This document shows, in pieces, positions 7,416-16,028 of a stretch of 52,391 bases of DNA. The position numbers and the translations under genes were made by a program. The notes beneath the pieces were generated by a model. It was not told the DNA's origin. It searched no databases and saw only the letters and a program-made list of their open reading frames with translations. The DNA comes from Massilia mucilaginosa. Its GTDB lineage: Bacteria > Pseudomonadota > Gammaproteobacteria > Burkholderiales > Burkholderiaceae_D. The first letter of the stretch is position 1. Every line of letters begins with the position of its first letter. Location of the stretch: NCBI RefSeq assembly GCF_011682145.1, contig NZ_WHJH01000050.1, positions 1-52,391 on the forward strand, read 5' to 3'.

Positions 7416-8573
7416 ATGAACGATCACATGACCACCCCACTCCTTCCCGCACCCAATCCGGCCCTCGGCCACGCCATCCTGGCGGCGGCGCTGATGCTGC
7501 CAGGCCTGGTGCATGCCGAAACACCGCCGGAGCACGCGTCCATCAGCGTCAAGCTGCTCAGTTACGAAGAAAGCCAGTCAAGCATGGACCGCATCCGCGT
7601 GCGCGCGCCGTCCATCTCGCTCATCGCGCCGGTGGCCGGCGTGTGGTCGGTCTCGGGCTCGCTGACGGCCGACGATGTCTCGGGCGCGTCGCCGCGCTAC
7701 CACACGGCCGTATCGGGCGCCTCGCGCATGAGCGACGACCGCAAGGCCGCCGATGCGGCGGTAACGCGCTACTTCTCGCGCGGCAGCCTGACCGTTGGCG
7801 CGGCCTATTCGACCGAGCATGACTACGACTCGCGCGCACTGTCGGTGACCGGCACCATGTCGAGCGAAGACAAGAACACCACCTTGTCGCTCGGCGTGGG
7901 CGGCTCGGACGATTCGATCAATCCGGTCAACTTCATCGTGCGCGACGAATCGCGCCAGACCGTCAACTTCCTGGCCGGTGTTACGCAGGTGCTGGGGCCG
8001 AACGATGTGGCGCAGCTGACCGTGACCCACAACCGCGGCCACGGCTACTTTTCGGACCCGTACAAGGCCTTCGACAACCGTCCGCGCCAGCGCAACCAGA
8101 GCACCGTCATGGGGCGCTGGAACCATCATTACGCGGCAACCGGGGGCACCAGCCGCCTGTCGTACCGCTACTACACCGACACCTACGGCATCCGCGCCCA
8201 CACTTTCGGGGGCGAATACGTGCAGCCGGCCGGCCAGGGCTGGATCATCACGCCGTCGGCGCGCCTGTATTCGCAGCGCGCGGCGCGTTTCTACTTCGAT
8301 CCGGTGTATGACGGCGTGCTGGGCGAGCCATTCCGGCCCGGCTTCGAGCGCAACCCGGATGCGCTGTCGTCGGCCGACCAGCGCCTCTCGGGCTTCGGCG
8401 CGGTGACGCTCGGGATCAAGGTGGCCAAGCAGTTAAGCCGCGACTGGATCGTCGACGTCAAGCTCGAAGCCTACCAGCAGCGCGGCAGCTGGCGCCTGTT
8501 CGACAAGGGCAGCCCGGGACTCGAACCGCTGCGCGCCAACAGCATCCAGCTGGGCCTCACGCGCCAGTGGTGA
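7416..8573 (+). CDS. DUF3570 outer membrane protein
   Basis: A beta-barrel protein of about 385 residues. A signal peptide is visible (ILAAALMLPGLVHA, cut before ETPPEH). The mature start SISVKLLSYEESQSSMDRI and the later YEYT-type strands and RYFSRGSLTVGAAYSTEHDY are typical of DUF3570, and the last residue is Trp (LGLTRQW) as in barrel proteins. Its cargo is unknown. The ATG at 7416 is preferred; a TTG at 7407 overlaps the previous stop and a second ATG lies at 7428, which has better spacing from the GAGAGA site. Its stop overlaps the ApbE-like start (TGATG). Confidence 0.8.
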   Translation: MNDHMTTPLLPAPNPALGHAILAAALMLPGLVHAETPPEHASISVKLLSYEESQSSMDRIRVRAPSISLIAPVAGVWSVSGSLTADDVSGASPRYHTAVSGASRMSDDRKAADAAVTRYFSRGSLTVGAAYSTEHDYDSRALSVTGTMSSEDKNTTLSLGVGGSDDSINPVNFIVRDESRQTVNFLAGVTQVLGPNDVAQLTVTHNRGHGYFSDPYKAFDNRPRQRNQSTVMGRWNHHYAATGGTSRLSYRYYTDTYGIRAHTFGGEYVQPAGQGWIITPSARLYSQRAARFYFDPVYDGVLGEPFRPGFERNPDALSSADQRLSGFGAVTLGIKVAKQLSRDWIVDVKLEAYQQRGSWRLFDKGSPGLEPLRANSIQLGLTRQW

Positions 8574-9475
8574 TGGACGTCCAAACGTTCCCGTTCGAGG
8601 CCATGGCCAGCCGCTGCGAGCTGCGCCTGGCGCTGCCGCCCGGTGTTGACGCCGGTGTCGATGGCGCGGCGCTGGCCAAGCTGGCCATCGACGAGGTGCG
8701 GCGCATCGAGCGCAGCTTTTCGCGCTACCGGGCCGACAGCATCGTCGCCCGCATCAATGCCGCCGCCGGATGCGATGCGGTGGCCTGCGACGACGAGACC
8801 AACGCGCTGCTGGACTACGCCGGCGTGCTGCACGCCGGCAGCGGCGGCCTGTTCGACATCACCTCGGGCGTGCTGCGGCGCGCCTGGGACTTTGGCCGTC
8901 CGGTGCTGCCGACGCAGGCGGCGCTCGACGCGCTGCTGCCGCTGGTCGGCTGGCGGCATGTGGAACGCGCCGACGGCGCCATTCGCCTGGCGCGGGCCGG
9001 CATGCAGATCGACTTCGGCGGCTTCGGCAAGGAATATGCCGCCGACCGCGCCGCCGCGCTGCTAGGTGCCGCCGGTGTGCGCCACGGTTACGTCAACCTG
9101 GGCGGCGACCTGCGCATCATCGGCCCGCGGCCGGATGGCACGGCGTGGTCGATCGGCGTGCAGGACCCGCGCGACGCCGACAGGCTGGCGGCGTCGATCC
9201 CGATCGCCAGCGGCGCCCTGGCCACCAGCGGCGACTACGAACGCTTCATCGATGTCGCCGGCACGCGCTACTGCCATGTGCTCGATCCGCGCAGCGGCAT
9301 GCCGGTCTCGCACTGGCGCTCGGTCAGCGTGCTCGGCCCGCTGGCAATCGCCGCCGGCAGTTGTTCCACCATCGCCATGCTGATGCGGGAGGACGGCCTG
9401 GCCTTCCTCGACCGCTCGGGCATGGCCTACCTGGCCATCGACCAGCAAGGCCAGTGCTTCCGCAAGGATGTGTAA
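8573..9475 (+). CDS. apbE: FAD:protein FMN transferase (ApbE-like)
   Basis: A 300-residue ApbE-family enzyme, which transfers FMN from FAD onto Ser/Thr of target proteins with magnesium. Visible family features are an N-terminal MASRCELRL strand, ERSFSRYRADSIVARIN, DIDFGGFGKEYAADRA-like core (here QIDFGGFGKEYAADRA), GDLRIIGPRPDG, GALATSGDYERFID, and the metal-site loop HVLDPRSGMPVSH. Unlike most ApbE proteins it has no signal peptide or lipobox, so it may act in the cytoplasm or its start may be upstream; no in-frame upstream start fits, because the start overlaps the DUF3570 stop. No clear flavinylation motif is apparent in neighbouring proteins. Confidence 0.85.
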   Translation: MDVQTFPFEAMASRCELRLALPPGVDAGVDGAALAKLAIDEVRRIERSFSRYRADSIVARINAAAGCDAVACDDETNALLDYAGVLHAGSGGLFDITSGVLRRAWDFGRPVLPTQAALDALLPLVGWRHVERADGAIRLARAGMQIDFGGFGKEYAADRAAALLGAAGVRHGYVNLGGDLRIIGPRPDGTAWSIGVQDPRDADRLAASIPIASGALATSGDYERFIDVAGTRYCHVLDPRSGMPVSHWRSVSVLGPLAIAAGSCSTIAMLMREDGLAFLDRSGMAYLAIDQQGQCFRKDV

Positions 9476-9511
9476 GCAGCTTCACCCTGAATTAACTACT
9501 GGAGAACCACC

Positions 9512-11356
9512 ATGAAATCCGCACCATTCCTGAGATGGCTGCTGTCGCTGCTGGCCATGCTCGCCTTTGCCGGCTGGGCCGGCAAGGCCGCCGCGGCCGA
9601 CGACTTCCTCGATCCCGAACTGGCCTTCGTGCTGCGCACCGACGTGCGCCAGGACGGCGCCGTGGCCCTGCGCTGGAGCATCGCGCCGGGCTACCACCTG
9701 TACCGCGACCGCCTCGGATTTACCAGCGCCGCCGGCCAGGACCCGATTGCCGCGCCAAGCCTGCCGCTTGGGGTGCGCAAGTTCGACGAGAACTTCAACA
9801 AGGAGATGGAAACCTACGGCGGCACGCTCGATGTGACGCTTGCCGCCACGGCCAAACCGTTCACCCTGAACGTGGCCTACCAGGGCTGCGCCGACGCGGG
9901 CCTGTGCTATTCGCCCATCACCAAGACCTATCTGGTCGATCCGGCCAGGCCGGGCGTGCTGACGGCGCAGGCCGAGGCGGCGGCACCAGCTGCAACACCT
10001 GCGGCGGCCGCGCCGGCACCTGCGGCGGCCGCCGCCGCCCCTGAAGACGACACCACCCTGGCCCAGCGCACCCTGCAAAGCGGCAGCCTGTGGCGCATCG
10101 GCAGCGCCTTCCTGCTGTTCGGCCTTCTGCTCTCGTTCACGCCGTGCGTGCTGCCGATGGTGCCGATCCTCTCATCGATCATCGTCGGCGAAGGCTCGGT
10201 CTCGCGTTCGCGCGGCCTGCTGCTGGCCAGCGCTTACTGTCTCGGCATGGCGCTGGTCTACACCGCGCTCGGCGTGGGCGCGGGGCTGGCCGGCGAAGGC
10301 CTGGCCGGCGCGCTGCAAAAACCATGGGTGCTGCTGACCTTCGGCGCGCTGCTGGTCGGCCTGGCGCTGTCGATGTTCGATGTGTACCAGTTGCAGCTGC
10401 CAAGTTCCCTGCAATCGCGCCTGTCGGGCACCGGCGGCACGGTCCAGGGCGGGCGCTTCGTGGGTGTGTTCATCATGGGCGCACTGTCGGCCCTGATCGT
10501 CGGACCGTGCGTGGCCGGTCCCCTGGCCGGCGCGCTGCTTTACATCAGCCAGACCGGCAACGCCTGGATCGGCGGCTGGGCCCTGTTCTCGATGGCGCTC
10601 GGGATGAGCGTGCCGCTGCTGCTCACCGGCCTGTCGGCCGGCAGCCTGCTGCCGCGCGCCGGCGCCTGGATGAACGGCGTCAAGAAGGTATTCGGCATGC
10701 TGCTCATCGCGGTCGCCATCTGGATGGTCTCGCCGGTGTTTGCGGCGCCGGTGATGATGGCGCTGTGGGGCGGCTTCGCGATCCTGTGCGCGCTGTTCCT
10801 GCATGTGGGCCAGGCGCTGCCGCCGCATAGCGGCGCCGGTGCCTACGCCGGCAAGGCGCTGGGCGTGGTGATGCTCGTCGCCGGCCTGTTCGAACTGGCC
10901 GGCGCGGCCAGTTCGGGCCGCGATGTGCTGCAACCGCTGGCGCACCTGCGCGGCGGCGGTGGCGGCGGCACGGCGCTCGCACACGCCGAAGGTCCGCAGT
11001 TTACCCGCATCCGCACCGTCGCCGAACTCGAACGCGCACTGGCCGATACCAGCACGCCGGTGCTGCTCGACTTCTACGCCGACTGGTGCGTGGCCTGCAA
11101 GGAGATGGAACGCATGACCTTCCCGGACAGCGCGGTGGCCGCTTCGATGAAGAAGATGCGCCTGATCCAGGTGGATGTGACGGCCAACAATGCCGACGAC
11201 CGCGCGCTGATGAAAAAATTCAGCCTGTTCGGGCCACCGGGCATCATCCTGTTCGACGCCAGCGGCAAGGAAGTGCCGCAGGGGCGCATCATCGGCTTCG
11301 TGCCGGCCCAGCGTTTCGCCGAGCGCCTGCAGGCGGCGCACGGCACGGCGGGCTGA
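9512..11356 (+). CDS. dsbD: Thiol:disulfide interchange protein DsbD
   Basis: A 614-residue inner-membrane protein that moves electrons from cytoplasmic thioredoxin to periplasmic partners. It has a signal peptide (1-29), an N-terminal immunoglobulin-like alpha domain with the Cys126/Cys132 pair (GCADAGLCYSP), an Ala/Pro linker (about 150-178), eight membrane segments with Cys212 (FTPCVLPMVP) and Cys333 (GPCVAGPLAG), and a C-terminal thioredoxin domain with Cys526-Val-Ala-Cys529 (ADWCVACKEME). All six functional cysteines are present. GGAGAA precedes the ATG. It is the last gene of the redox operon and could serve the TlpA-like protein, the SoxW-like protein and cytochrome maturation. Confidence 0.93.
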   Translation: MKSAPFLRWLLSLLAMLAFAGWAGKAAAADDFLDPELAFVLRTDVRQDGAVALRWSIAPGYHLYRDRLGFTSAAGQDPIAAPSLPLGVRKFDENFNKEMETYGGTLDVTLAATAKPFTLNVAYQGCADAGLCYSPITKTYLVDPARPGVLTAQAEAAAPAATPAAAAPAPAAAAAAPEDDTTLAQRTLQSGSLWRIGSAFLLFGLLLSFTPCVLPMVPILSSIIVGEGSVSRSRGLLLASAYCLGMALVYTALGVGAGLAGEGLAGALQKPWVLLTFGALLVGLALSMFDVYQLQLPSSLQSRLSGTGGTVQGGRFVGVFIMGALSALIVGPCVAGPLAGALLYISQTGNAWIGGWALFSMALGMSVPLLLTGLSAGSLLPRAGAWMNGVKKVFGMLLIAVAIWMVSPVFAAPVMMALWGGFAILCALFLHVGQALPPHSGAGAYAGKALGVVMLVAGLFELAGAASSGRDVLQPLAHLRGGGGGGTALAHAEGPQFTRIRTVAELERALADTSTPVLLDFYADWCVACKEMERMTFPDSAVAASMKKMRLIQVDVTANNADDRALMKKFSLFGPPGIILFDASGKEVPQGRIIGFVPAQRFAERLQAAHGTAG

Positions 11357-11450
11357 CGACCGCAAAGGATCGATTATCTTTGGCGGATGCTCGGGCGCTG
11401 CGGGGCCAGGTTGGCGGGTAGCCGGCCAGACCCCGATCTGTGCCTTTACT

Positions 11451-13367
11451 TCAGCGCAGGTTCACGGCGGCAAGGTCGCCAACCGAACTCAGTACATACA
11501 GCACGCCGCGTGCCGAAATCGCCAGGCTGCCACCCATCGGATAGGTCCAGACAACCTTTTTCGTTGCGAGATCGATGGCGTGAGTTCTGGAATTCGAGCT
11601 GACGAAGGCAAGGTTGCGTGTCACGATGACGTTGGTGTAGACACTGCCTTCCGGAATCGGTGCCGTCCACAGCAGGTTCCCGGTTGCCGGGGCGCGTGCT
11701 TCGAGTGAATGCCCGTTCGCGCCAAATGCGTAGATGGTCCCGTTGCCATAAGCCGGCGTTCCGGTGGCGCTGGCGTTCTGGGTCCACGAGCGCTTGCGGC
11801 CATCCAGGTCGAATACCGTCAGGCCAGCGCCGCCGACGATCGCTTGCCGGGTGTCGGTCAAGACCACAGCGCTGGCGGAAAAGGTGGTGCTGTACGGGTA
11901 ACGCTCGCCGATCGAGTAAGTCGAGCTGCCGTTGGCGGCGTCGAGCACCCTGAGTATATTGTCAGGCGTGCTGTATATGTAGACGAAACGCCCATCCGTA
12001 CTAGGACTCCAGCCATCACTGGCAGTCGACTGGCCATCCCAGCTGAACCTGCCTTGGGCATCAGCATACTTGGAGATGCCACCGTTGTAGCCGCTGATGG
12101 TGTAGACATCCGTGCCCAGTACCGTGGGAGCGGAATAGTTTGGCCATTGAGAAATCATGGCTTGTTGCTTCAGCAGCTTGCCGCTGACCTGGTCATATAC
12201 CCAAAAGAACGTATCCTTGTGGCCAGTCGATGTGAGGTAGACGCGGCCATTCGCTGCAGCTGGCGGATTCACCTGACTCAGCGTGCCGAGATCGACCTTC
12301 CATGCCAGTTCGCCCGTGTCTTCGGAAACAGCGATCAGCTCCCACCGGCCGCTCGCGGCGCGGCGAACGAAAAATGCGCGTCCACTGTCGATCGCCGCGG
12401 AGACGAATTCGTCGCCAAAATCGCTTTGGCTTGCCACTTTCCAACGGCGTGAAAACGCAGCGGGATCGAAGCTCGCCGCCACATGGCCCGTGTGCGCTGG
12501 ATTGCCCTGGTAAGTCGACCAGGCGCCCAGGCCGTCGACGGCCGTGAGGGACGTCAGGTTGGTCGGCGCCAGCAGGTTTACCGACAGCGGCACGATCCAG
12601 GGCGAGCCAGCCATCGGCTGACGGCAAACGCGCACATCATCGCGGCAAAGGCGCAGCTCCAGGTTACTGGCATGGGTACCGAGCGCAAGCGCGCTGCTGG
12701 TAGCAGTCGACAGATCGAATACGTAGCGCCCGTCCGGCGCGCTCGTCGTTTGGCCGGCCGGGGCAATCGTCATGCTCGACGGATCGAACACCCCGATATT
12801 GAGGGACTTCCCGATCGTCTCCTTGTTGAGTTGAGCCTCGATGGAAAAAGCCGTCCTGTCTCCCGGATACGTCGTTACGCTCACGCTCGGCTTGGCCAGG
12901 GTAAGGCGCGCTTTCGCTTCGGCGGCCGACTTTACCTGGACCTTCAGCGGAACGCGCCACGGCGACCCCGGAAGCGGCTTGGCGCAGATGGTCGGCGTGT
13001 CTTCGCACAGGCGAACTTCCAGCACGGTGGAATGTTCCCCGGAAGCAAGGGTGGCGGAAGTGCGCAGGGTCGCCCGGTATTCCACTGGCGACACCGCCGA
13101 TATCTGCACATCGGGCGAAATCACACCAGAAGAATCGATGACGGCCACGTTGAATGGCACGGCAAACGTGCGGCTTGCCGTGGCGGTCAACACCACGCTG
13201 GCACTTTCGCCCTGATACTGCGCCGTAACGGGTTTCGCCGGATAGAAAGTCAGCCAACCTCCGTCTTGGTTGTTTTGCGGGGTTGATGAGTTATCGGAAC
13301 CGCCACCGCAGGCGGCCAAGCTTAATGCGACTACGCTGGCCATCAGGCCGCCAAGACGAACATTCAT
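11451..13367 (-). CDS. PQQ-binding-like beta-propeller lipoprotein with N-terminal Ig-like domains
   Basis: A 638-residue lipoprotein. The signal peptide ends in the lipobox LAAC (Cys20), followed by a GGGSDNSS linker. Residues about 35-270 are two repeats with the same signature (LEVRLCEDTPTICAKPLPGSPWRVPLKV and LELRLCRDDVRVCRQ...GSPWIVPLSV), likely Ig-like domains each with a Cys pair. From about 285 the protein forms a PQQ-like (BamB-type) propeller with blades such as GELAWKVDLGT, GRVYLTSTGH and GNLLWTAPI. No dehydrogenase metal site is visible, so it is more likely a binding or scaffold protein than an enzyme. Surrounding spacing suggests a single-gene unit. Function unknown. Confidence 0.72.
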   Translation of the reverse strand: MNVRLGGLMASVVALSLAACGGGSDNSSTPQNNQDGGWLTFYPAKPVTAQYQGESASVVLTATASRTFAVPFNVAVIDSSGVISPDVQISAVSPVEYRATLRTSATLASGEHSTVLEVRLCEDTPTICAKPLPGSPWRVPLKVQVKSAAEAKARLTLAKPSVSVTTYPGDRTAFSIEAQLNKETIGKSLNIGVFDPSSMTIAPAGQTTSAPDGRYVFDLSTATSSALALGTHASNLELRLCRDDVRVCRQPMAGSPWIVPLSVNLLAPTNLTSLTAVDGLGAWSTYQGNPAHTGHVAASFDPAAFSRRWKVASQSDFGDEFVSAAIDSGRAFFVRRAASGRWELIAVSEDTGELAWKVDLGTLSQVNPPAAANGRVYLTSTGHKDTFFWVYDQVSGKLLKQQAMISQWPNYSAPTVLGTDVYTISGYNGGISKYADAQGRFSWDGQSTASDGWSPSTDGRFVYIYSTPDNILRVLDAANGSSTYSIGERYPYSTTFSASAVVLTDTRQAIVGGAGLTVFDLDGRKRSWTQNASATGTPAYGNGTIYAFGANGHSLEARAPATGNLLWTAPIPEGSVYTNVIVTRNLAFVSSNSRTHAIDLATKKVVWTYPMGGSLAISARGVLYVLSSVGDLAAVNLR

Positions 13368-13564
13368 AAAGGGATCGAGGACAAATTGAAAAAAGGCTCA
13401 CATTGTACAGGTTCGTGATTTCCAAAAGGAATTTTTGGTTGCTCTAACCGTCAGGAAGAAGCTGCCGGGTTGGGCTGGCCAGCGTTCAGGCCTGCGTACC
13501 GGCGCGGTCAGTTCGCATGGTACTAGCTGATCCAACGCTATCTTGATCAACCATTGCCCTGGCG

Positions 13565-15109
13565 CTACAACAGCCAGTCGATCGGCAGCAGCGATAACAA
13601 GCCCACTGCCGCGCGCTTCCAGAAGCCGGTACCGGGCTCGGTATCGTGGCGGATTTCGGTCTCGCCCACCCGTTCGGTCCAGTACAGGGCGCCATCGGGC
13701 GCCAGCCGTACCCGGTAGGCGCGCGCCGGCACCCGTTCGCGCAGGGCGGTTGCCATGCGCGCCGCCATCGCCGGGCTGTCGATCACGAAGCCCATCTCGG
13801 TATTGAGGTCGGCCGAGCGCGGGTCGAAGTTGAACGAGCCGATGAAGACGCGCTTGCGGTCGACCGAAAACGTCTTCGCGTGCAGGCTCGATGCGGAGCT
13901 GCCAAGCTTGCCGCCCTTGGTTCCCGGCGGCGCGCCTTCGCCGCCCACACCCCGATGGAACTCGTACAGCGTCACTCCCGCTTGCAGCAGCGGCTTGCGC
14001 CATTTGGCATAGCCCGCGTGGACCGCCGCCACGTCGGTCGCTTCGAGCGAATTGGTCAGGATGTGCACGTCCATGCCGCGCGTCGCCATCGCCGAAAAAT
14101 TGTCCGCCCAGGTTTTGCCGGGCACGAAATACGGCGAGACCAGGTCCACCGTGTGGCTTGGGTCGCCCAGCAGGCGCTTGAGCTGATACGTCACTTTGGT
14201 TTCGGGCGCTTCGGTGCCGAGCACCTTGTCCGGATCGTCGCTCACCAGCGTCGCGCTGGCCCACTCGAAGGGCAGGGTGCGCGCGACCAGCTGTTCCACG
14301 AACGGGGAGGCGCGCACCGCCGCCACATACGCCAGCGCAGCGCCGCCCTGCCCTGCCTGCGCGTCCAGCGGGTCGGCGGCGCCGGCGCCGGCTTGCTGCA
14401 CCAGCAGGCCGACCGGATAGGCCGAGCGGCTGTTCCAGTAGCGGTCGAAGTCGCGCGAGACCGCGTCCACCACCGGCCCGACCGCCATCACATCGAGATC
14501 GATGAACAGCAGGCTGCCGTCCGCCCCGAAATATTCGTCGCCGATATTGCGCCCGCCGATGATGGTGGCGGCGTTATCGGCGGTGAACGACTTGTTGTGC
14601 ATGCGCCGGTTCAGGCGCGAAAAATCCGACAGGTAGCCGAGCGCGCGGTGCTGGCGCAAGACGAAGGGATTGAACAGCCGTACTTCGATATTCGGGTCGG
14701 CGTCGAGCGCGGCGAGGATGGCGTCGAGGCCGCGCGTGTTGTTATCGTCGAGCAGGAGGCGCACGCGCACGCCGCGCTCCGCCGCCGCGCGCAGCGCGTT
14801 GAACAGCAGGATGCCGGTGGTGTCGTTACGCCAGATGTAGTACTGGATGTCGAGCGTGCGTTCGGCGGCGTTGGCCAGCATGGCGCGCGCGGCAAAGGCG
14901 TCGCGCCCGTTGGCCAGCGAGTGCAGGCCCGACATGCCGGGATGGGCCGCGCCCAGCGGCGCCAGCGCCGTGCCCAGGCGCGTCGCCGAGGTGGCCGCGA
15001 GATAGTGGCTGGGCGTGCGGCCGTCGAGCGGCGGCAGGCCGGCGCAGCCGCTCAGCGTGGCCGCCAGCAGCAGCGCCGCCAGCAGCGATGTCAATGGTGA
15101 GGTCGTCAT
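13565..15109 (-). CDS. Phospholipase D-family lipoprotein, cardiolipin synthase C-like
   Basis: A 514-residue protein with two HKD motifs: His171-x-Lys173-x4-Asp178 (MHNKSFTADN) and His410-x-Lys412-x4-Asp417 (LHAKTFSVDR), each followed by a Gly-rich IIGGRNIGDEYF or FIGSFNFDPRS segment. This is the layout of ClsC/YmdC-type cardiolipin synthases and related phosphatidyltransferases. The N-terminus is a signal peptide with lipobox SGCAG (Cys22), so the enzyme would be tethered on the periplasmic side. ClsC in enterobacteria works with an adjacent YmdB partner, which is absent here. The enzymatic class is well supported; the exact reaction is inferred. Confidence 0.82.
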   Translation of the reverse strand: MTTSPLTSLLAALLLAATLSGCAGLPPLDGRTPSHYLAATSATRLGTALAPLGAAHPGMSGLHSLANGRDAFAARAMLANAAERTLDIQYYIWRNDTTGILLFNALRAAAERGVRVRLLLDDNNTRGLDAILAALDADPNIEVRLFNPFVLRQHRALGYLSDFSRLNRRMHNKSFTADNAATIIGGRNIGDEYFGADGSLLFIDLDVMAVGPVVDAVSRDFDRYWNSRSAYPVGLLVQQAGAGAADPLDAQAGQGGAALAYVAAVRASPFVEQLVARTLPFEWASATLVSDDPDKVLGTEAPETKVTYQLKRLLGDPSHTVDLVSPYFVPGKTWADNFSAMATRGMDVHILTNSLEATDVAAVHAGYAKWRKPLLQAGVTLYEFHRGVGGEGAPPGTKGGKLGSSASSLHAKTFSVDRKRVFIGSFNFDPRSADLNTEMGFVIDSPAMAARMATALRERVPARAYRVRLAPDGALYWTERVGETEIRHDTEPGTGFWKRAAVGLLSLLPIDWLL

Positions 15110-15206
15110 GCGTGGTTCCCGGACTGCTTAATCCAGGCCTAATCTGTATGCGCGATAATAGTGGGGTTTGCGTATCCGGACCCTCCCCAATGAAAAATAC
15201 TCTGCC

Positions 15207-16019
15207 ATGAACGTCAGCCTCGGGCCATTGAGCTTCCAGACGGCGCACTTGCTGCTGCTGATAGCGCTACTTATAGCATGTGGCGTCGGCAACTGGGTTG
15301 GTCGCCATCAGAAGGTCAAGACCGGCAAAGTCTTGCTCGACATGCTGCTTGTGGGCCTGGTGGCGGGCCGGATCGTGTTCGTGGCCAGCTGGTTCGCGCA
15401 GTACCGCGCCGCGCCGCTGTCGATCATCGACATTCGCGACGGCGGTTTTACGCCGTGGGCGGTGCTGCTGGCCGCTCTGGCCTTCGGCGCCTGGCGCATG
15501 TTCAGGCAAGCGCGCTTGCGCAATCCGCTGGCGGCCGGCATGCTGGCCGGTGCGCTGGCCTGGTTCACCTCGGGCGCGCCGCTGCTGCTGAATCTGAGCG
15601 AGCGCAAGCCGTTGCCGGCGATCGCGCTGGTCACGCCCGCCGGCGCCCCGGTCAGCCTGGCCGCGCTGGCGCAGGGACGGCCGCTGGTGCTCAATCTGTG
15701 GGCCAGCTGGTGTCCGCCGTGCCGCCAGGAGATGCCGGTCCTGTCCGCCGCGCAGCAAGGCCACCGCGATGTGGTGTTTGTGTTCGTCAACCAGGGGGAA
15801 GATGGCCAGACCGTGATGGCTTACCTGAACGGCGGCAAGCTGGCGCTGGAGAATGTGGTGCTCGACACCAAGTCGGCCATGGGGCGCGAGGTGGGGTCGA
15901 GCGCGCTGCCAACCACCCTGTTCTACGACGCCGGCGGACGGCTTGCCAATTCGCACCTGGGCGCGGTGTCGGCCGCCTCGCTGGAAAGCAAGCTGGCCGG
16001 CTTGCGGAAAACCAACTAG
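15207..16019 (+). CDS. TlpA-family thiol-disulfide oxidoreductase with N-terminal multi-pass membrane region
   Basis: A 270-residue protein. Residues 1-125 contain about four membrane segments (FQTAHLLLLIALLIACGV, VLLDMLLVGLVAGRIVFVA, TPWAVLLAALAFGAW, AGMLAGALAWFT), resembling the Lgt-like membrane part found fused to TlpA domains. The thioredoxin domain follows with Trp-Cys169-Pro-Pro-Cys172 (NLWASWCPPCRQEM) and a GSSALPTTLFYD cis-Pro loop. The ATG at 15207 is chosen because the upstream frame adds a non-conserved basic stretch. Likely role is disulfide reduction in the periplasm. It converges on the GGDEF gene with only nine bases between stops. Confidence 0.82.
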   Translation: MNVSLGPLSFQTAHLLLLIALLIACGVGNWVGRHQKVKTGKVLLDMLLVGLVAGRIVFVASWFAQYRAAPLSIIDIRDGGFTPWAVLLAALAFGAWRMFRQARLRNPLAAGMLAGALAWFTSGAPLLLNLSERKPLPAIALVTPAGAPVSLAALAQGRPLVLNLWASWCPPCRQEMPVLSAAQQGHRDVVFVFVNQGEDGQTVMAYLNGGKLALENVVLDTKSAMGREVGSSALPTTLFYDAGGRLANSHLGAVSAASLESKLAGLRKTN

Positions 16020-16028
16020 GTTCCGTCC

